Source: Companilactobacillus tucceti DSM 20183 (GTDB lineage: Bacteria; Bacillota; Bacilli; Lactobacillales; Lactobacillaceae). Taken from it: a stretch of 64,000 bases of DNA. The position numbers and the translations under genes are program-made. Of this stretch, positions 63,350-64,000 are shown one piece after another. The DNA lies in contig NZ_AZDG01000004.1 of NCBI RefSeq assembly GCF_001434665.1, positions 1-64,000 of the forward strand. The letters are read 5' to 3'. The notes under the pieces were generated by a model. It was not told where the DNA came from. It did no database searches and saw nothing but the letters and a program-made list of their open reading frames with translations. The first letter of the stretch is position 1. The number at the start of each line of letters is the position of its first letter.

Positions 63350-63474
63350 TAATACTACCTAAACGCGCGACAAATCATAGCTTTTTCCGCTTAAAACAAA
63401 TGAGACAGTAATCCTATGGATTGCTGTCTCATTTGTCTTAATGCTCGAAAGCTGGGCATGATTTGTTACGCTCT
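63350..63474 (-). repeat. F2 structured 3' repeat, copy 7
   Basis: AGAG starts inside the tautomerase stop codon (TAGAG). On the reverse strand the arm GCGTAACAAATCAT pairs with ATGATTTGTCGCGC. CAGCTTTCGAGCATTAA and TTTTAAGCGGAAAAAGCT enclose the hairpin AATGAGACAGCAATCC/GGATTACTGTCTCATT. In sense with the gene. Confidence 0.82.
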
Positions 63475-63862
63475 ACAACTTACCGTTCATAAATTGTGCT
63501 TCACCATTACCAAAGCTCCAGTCAGCTTTCGTATTGCTGGTGATATTTATCATAACATCAGATGGTGATATACCTACTTTTTCATGAAATGCTTTAACTA
63601 AACTTGCATAAAAATGTTCTTTATCGATTTCTTCTCTTGGACTTGATGTAAGACTGAATAATAAAACCTTATCAGTTCTTTCTAGTCCCAAACCTACATC
63701 CCATATAATCATTTCTTCAGGGTCATGTTGTGTGACTACTTGATATCTGTCACGTGGAAGTAAGTGTAATTCATCAGTCGCAACTTTATAAGAAATGTCC
63801 AAAATTTCCTTAATTTCTTCCTTACTGCGACCCTTGATCATATCAATTCTCATTAATGGCAT
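63473..63862 (-). CDS. Tautomerase family protein
   Basis: A 129-aa protein of the 4-oxalocrotonate tautomerase superfamily (long Tautomerase_2 type). The catalytic N-terminal Pro (after Met removal: PLMRIDMIKGRSKEEIKEIL) and Arg residues in LPRDRYQVV are visible. The true substrate is unknown. AAGAGG precedes the ATG, 13 bases after the stop of the preceding edge gene, so they are probably cotranscribed. Confidence 0.85.
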   Translation of the reverse strand: MPLMRIDMIKGRSKEEIKEILDISYKVATDELHLLPRDRYQVVTQHDPEEMIIWDVGLGLERTDKVLLFSLTSSPREEIDKEHFYASLVKAFHEKVGISPSDVMINITSNTKADWSFGNGEAQFMNGKL

Positions 63863-63874
63863 ATTATTTTCCTC

Positions 63875-64000
63875 TTAATCTTTTACAATTTTTCCAACAG
63901 CAATTGGCAAAGTAACATGCTGATCGTAATGACCAACTGCTCCTGCAATTGTATCTGGTAGTTCTAGGTCTTCTGGAACGCCATGAACATAAATAACTCT
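63875..64000 (-). CDS. Truncated gene at the window edge (C-terminal 41 aa)
   Basis: Only the 3' end is in the window. It reads RVIYVHGVPEDLELPDTIAG, then AVGHYDQHVTLPIAVGKIVKD and a TAA stop. I do not recognise the family from this fragment. It lies just upstream of the tautomerase gene on the same strand. Confidence 0.6.
   Translation of the reverse strand, partial: RVIYVHGVPEDLELPDTIAGAVGHYDQHVTLPIAVGKIVKD

Noticed and set aside
33593-63474. F2 elements as ordinary MITEs
   Set aside because: A MITE family has fixed terminal inverted repeats. Here the arms differ between copies but remain complementary, and orientation relative to genes is uniform. No transposase was found in the window.

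Overview
The window is AT-rich chromosomal DNA from a Gram-positive bacterium of the Lactobacillaceae. The evidence is strong purine-rich ribosome binding sites, frequent TTG/GTG starts, SLAP-type surface proteins, a mevalonate-pathway operon, two H2O-forming NADH oxidases, CcpA-type cre boxes, and a branched-chain aminotransferase next to an L-2-hydroxyisocaproate dehydrogenase-like gene. A Companilactobacillus-like species is my best guess; this is inference and was not searched. No tRNA, rRNA, CRISPR array, transposase or prophage gene was seen.

Layout. 1-921 is gene-free, with iteron-like repeats at the very edge. 922-8089 carries a SLAP surface protein, a branched-chain amino acid carrier, a GNAT acetyltransferase, release factor 3 and a CNNM/CBS membrane protein. 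8220-14229 holds a Cys-codon leader peptide with an attenuator, then two amino acid ABC uptake modules, probably for cystine or sulfur amino acids. 14458-21769 holds a DUF402 phosphatase-like gene, recX, an RlmD-like methyltransferase, an aldo/keto reductase, a divergent MarR/MFS efflux pair, DegV and an orphan immunity-like gene. 22024-24204 holds an Ile/Leu/Val leader peptide and attenuator upstream of bcaT-hicD. 24522-31954 holds a LysR-controlled redox operon, a YeiH/LysR pair and a CoA-disulfide reductase-rhodanese. 32123-36153 holds a nucleoside deoxyribosyltransferase, a secreted 3D-domain protein and a MarR-controlled ABC exporter. 36702-43262 holds the upper mevalonate operon (thiolase, mvaA, mvaS), galU, a YihY-type protein and map. 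43398-50789 holds a flavodoxin, GtrA, a 3-hydroxyacyl-CoA dehydrogenase, a cre-controlled threonine catabolic operon and a UDP-GlcNAc 2-epimerase. 50908-58765 holds class II aldolase, two NADH oxidases, an ornithine cyclodeaminase-family gene, GNAT, and EAL and GGDEF c-di-GMP proteins. 59295-64000 holds a tandem triplicate of YczE-like membrane proteins, a multicopper oxidase with a 53-aa membrane partner, a tautomerase and a truncated edge gene.

The most striking signal lies between the genes. Three families of roughly 120-175 bp structured repeats, called F1, F2 and F3 here, occur in 15 essentially complete copies plus fragments. Every complete copy lies downstream of a gene and in the same orientation as that gene. 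In F2 the first bases (AGAG) commonly overlap the stop codon, and once overlap the last coding codons. Stem arms differ between copies but stay complementary, which indicates selection on structure. F2 and F3 share both ends and differ inside. I know of no described element matching these.

A second signal is a pair of ribosome-mediated attenuators: a 35-aa leader with three consecutive Cys codons and a 31-aa leader rich in Ile/Leu/Val codons. Each is followed by an intrinsic terminator and a competing antiterminator that can be read directly from the sequence.
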